DNA of 9,918 nucleotides. Origin: Burkholderiales bacterium (GTDB lineage Bacteria; Pseudomonadota; Gammaproteobacteria; Burkholderiales; Burkholderiaceae_D). The DNA lies in contig SYFN01000209.1 of NCBI GenBank assembly GCA_005800405.1, positions 1 through 9,918 on the forward strand, read 5' to 3'. A program made the position numbers and the translations under genes. The notes below the pieces were generated by a model, which saw only the letters and a program-made list of their open reading frames with translations, ran no database searches and had not been told where the DNA came from. Positions 8,169 to 9,918 of the stretch are shown here, one piece after another; position 1 is the first letter of the stretch; each line of letters begins with the position of its first letter.

Positions 8169-9918
8169 ATGCCTACCCAAAAACTCTCCTCGCGCACGAA
8201 CCGGACCTCCGACAAGGACGCGCCACTGAAAGAAGATATCCGTCTGCTGGGTCGATTACTCGGCGAAGTGATTCGGGAACAGGAAGGTGACACCGTTTTC
8301 GAGATTGTCGAGACGATACGCCAGACAGCAGTGCGCTTCAGGCGTGAATCCGATCCGCAGGCCGGTGCCGATCTCGACCGGCTGCTAAAAAAACTCACGC
8401 GCGACCAGACCAATGCGGTCGTACGTGCTTTTTCGTATTTTTCTCATCTGGCCAACATCGCCGAAGATCAACATCACAACCGGCGGCGGCGCGCCTATTT
8501 GCTGGCGGGCTCGGCACCGCAGGCGGGCAGCATTGCGGCAACGCTGCACAAACTCGACACCGCCGGCGTACCCGGCAAGGCAGTTCAGTCCTTTTTTTCA
8601 GATGCGCTGATCTCTCCGGTGCTGACCGCCCACCCTACGGAAGTGCAGCGCAAAAGTAGTCTCGACGCCGGTCGGGAAATCGCACGACTGCTTGCTGGGC
8701 GCGATCTGCCCTTGACTGCGGGAGAAAAAAATCGCAACACGGAGCTGTTGCATGCCGAGGTCGCCAAGCTATGGCAAACACGCATGCTGCGCTACTCGAA
8801 GCTCACGGTCGATGACGAGATTGAAAATGCACTCTCGTATTACCGGATCACTTTCTTGCGTGAGCTGTCCGGTCTGATGGATGACATCGAATCAGAAATT
8901 ACGATGCAATATCCACACAGCCGCCGCCAGCCGTTGCCGCCTTTTCTGCAAATGGGTAGCTGGATCGGTGGCGACCGGGATGGCAACCCGAATGTGAATG
9001 CATCAACCATGACGCGCGCGATGTCGCGCCAGTCGACCACGATCCTGGATTTTTATCTCGAAGAGGTGCACGCACTGGGTGCCGAGTTATCGATCTCCAC
9101 TCTGCTGGTGTCGGTGAGTGCTGAATTGCAAGCTATGGCAGACGCGTCACCGGATCAATCACCGCATCGTACCGATGAGCCCTACCGTCGAGCGCTGATT
9201 ACCGTGTACGCACGTCTGGCAGCCACAGCCCGTAAACTGGGAGTGCAGAATATTATGCGGCAGGAAGTCGGCGCCCTGGAGCCCTATGACGATGCCGCTG
9301 GTTTCATTGGCGATTTGGACGTGATTGCAGCGTCACTGCGGGCCAATCACGGTCTGCCGCTGACGCGTCCGAGGCTCGATACCCTGCGACGTGCAGCAGA
9401 GATATTCGGATTTCATCTCGCCACGCTGGATATGCGTCAGAATTCGGATGTGCATGAAAGGGTGCTCTCTGAGCTATTTAGAGCCGCAGGTGTCGTGGCC
9501 GATTATGCTGCACTAGACGAGGAGCAAAAGCGTTCGCTGCTGCTGGCCGAGCTCGCTCAGCCACGCTTGCTGTACTCGCCCTACCTCAACTACTCGTATG
9601 AGACAAATTCAGAATTGAGTGTGATTCGGATGGCAAAAACCGTCCGCGAACAATTCGGGCATCGAGCAATACGCAATTACATCATCTCTCACACCGAAAC
9701 AGTATCCGATTTGCTTGAAGTATTTCTGCTGCAAAAGGAAACCGGGCTGCTGCGCATCGGTGATGGCGACCAGTCCACCGAAGCCGAGCTGATGGTCATC
9801 CCCTTGTTCGAGACTATCCCTGATCTGCGTAACGCACCCGTGATCATGGATGGCATGCTTTCCCTACCCGGCATACGTGCGCTGGTCAGCCGCCAGGGTG
9901 ATTTGCAGGAGGTCATGC
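8169..9918 (+). CDS. ppc: Phosphoenolpyruvate carboxylase, N-terminal two thirds (cut by the window edge)
   Basis: Adds bicarbonate to phosphoenolpyruvate to form oxaloacetate, refilling the TCA cycle; cytoplasmic, tetrameric in characterised members. I translated 583 codons from ATG 8169 without a stop or frameshift; the full family length is about 880-950 residues. Visible hallmarks: [20 protein letters not shown] (21-40), the active-site signature [12 protein letters not shown] (151-162) with catalytic H155, the glycine loop [13 protein letters not shown] (264-276), [11 protein letters not shown] (420-430), and PLFETIPDL (545-553), whose E548 matches the metal-binding Glu of the E. coli enzyme. 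The frame ends at QEVM, just before where the second family signature (GYSDSxKDxG, catalytic lysine) should begin. No Shine-Dalgarno is obvious at the start, and no other in-frame start lies close upstream. It is divergent from hemC. Confidence 0.97.
   Translation, partial: MPTQKLSSRTNRTSDKDAPLKEDIRLLGRLLGEVIREQEGDTVFEIVETIRQTAVRFRRESDPQAGADLDRLLKKLTRDQTNAVVRAFSYFSHLANIAEDQHHNRRRRAYLLAGSAPQAGSIAATLHKLDTAGVPGKAVQSFFSDALISPVLTAHPTEVQRKSSLDAGREIARLLAGRDLPLTAGEKNRNTELLHAEVAKLWQTRMLRYSKLTVDDEIENALSYYRITFLRELSGLMDDIESEITMQYPHSRRQPLPPFLQMGSWIGGDRDGNPNVNASTMTRAMSRQSTTILDFYLEEVHALGAELSISTLLVSVSAELQAMADASPDQSPHRTDEPYRRALITVYARLAATARKLGVQNIMRQEVGALEPYDDAAGFIGDLDVIAASLRANHGLPLTRPRLDTLRRAAEIFGFHLATLDMRQNSDVHERVLSELFRAAGVVADYAALDEEQKRSLLLAELAQPRLLYSPYLNYSYETNSELSVIRMAKTVREQFGHRAIRNYIISHTETVSDLLEVFLLQKETGLLRIGDGDQSTEAELMVIPLFETIPDLRNAPVIMDGMLSLPGIRALVSRQGDLQEVM

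Noticed and set aside
8096..8290. A 64-codon frame on the plus strand starting in the hemC/ppc spacer
   Set aside because: It runs into ppc in another frame, is Arg/Ser/Pro-rich like an out-of-frame translation, and has no Shine-Dalgarno.

Overview
This is an ordinary chromosomal housekeeping segment from a betaproteobacterium, most likely of the order Burkholderiales and perhaps near Oxalobacteraceae. That placement is inferred from gene order (ppc divergent from hemC-hemD-hemX-hemY, then ppa; nadE followed by glnB), from the protein sequences and from a moderately GC-rich composition. It was not checked by any search. I see no rRNA, tRNA, CRISPR array, insertion sequence, phage gene or toxin/defence system.

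Layout, left to right. Positions 1-102 (minus) hold the first 34 codons of glnB, the PII nitrogen-signalling protein, running off the left edge. Sixteen bases upstream of it is nadE (minus), a glutamine-dependent NAD+ synthetase. A 44-bp gap separates nadE from a divergent gene for a COG3146/DUF482 FemAB-like acyltransferase (plus), the only protein here whose job is unknown. A 165-bp convergent spacer with two inverted repeats follows. Next come ppa (inorganic pyrophosphatase, minus), then hemY, hemX, hemD and hemC, all on the minus strand and therefore transcribed in the order hemC-hemD-hemX-hemY. Finally ppc (phosphoenolpyruvate carboxylase, plus) starts at 8169 and runs off the right edge after 583 codons.

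How the genes work together. HemC polymerises four porphobilinogens into hydroxymethylbilane and HemD cyclises that to uroporphyrinogen III. HemX and HemY are inner-membrane proteins conserved with the pathway but without a proven catalytic role. hemD and hemX share a 4-base ATGA overlap and hemX-hemY are 17 bp apart, so hemC-hemD-hemX-hemY looks like one operon. ppa lies 130 bp further on with its own good Shine-Dalgarno and a possible -10, so it may also be transcribed alone. nadE-glnB looks like a second operon, linking glutamine-using NAD+ synthesis to the 2-oxoglutarate/ATP sensor PII. PPC supplies oxaloacetate to the TCA cycle.

Three starts differ from the longest open frame. hemC is placed at a TTG (8052), hemD at an ATG (7028) and hemX at an ATG (6252), on the basis of Shine-Dalgarno position, gene overlap and family length. 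No new biological system is evident. The points most worth a second look are the nadE-glnB pairing, the uncharacterised COG3146 gene, the split hemD/hemX junction, and the inverted repeat at the hemC promoter.
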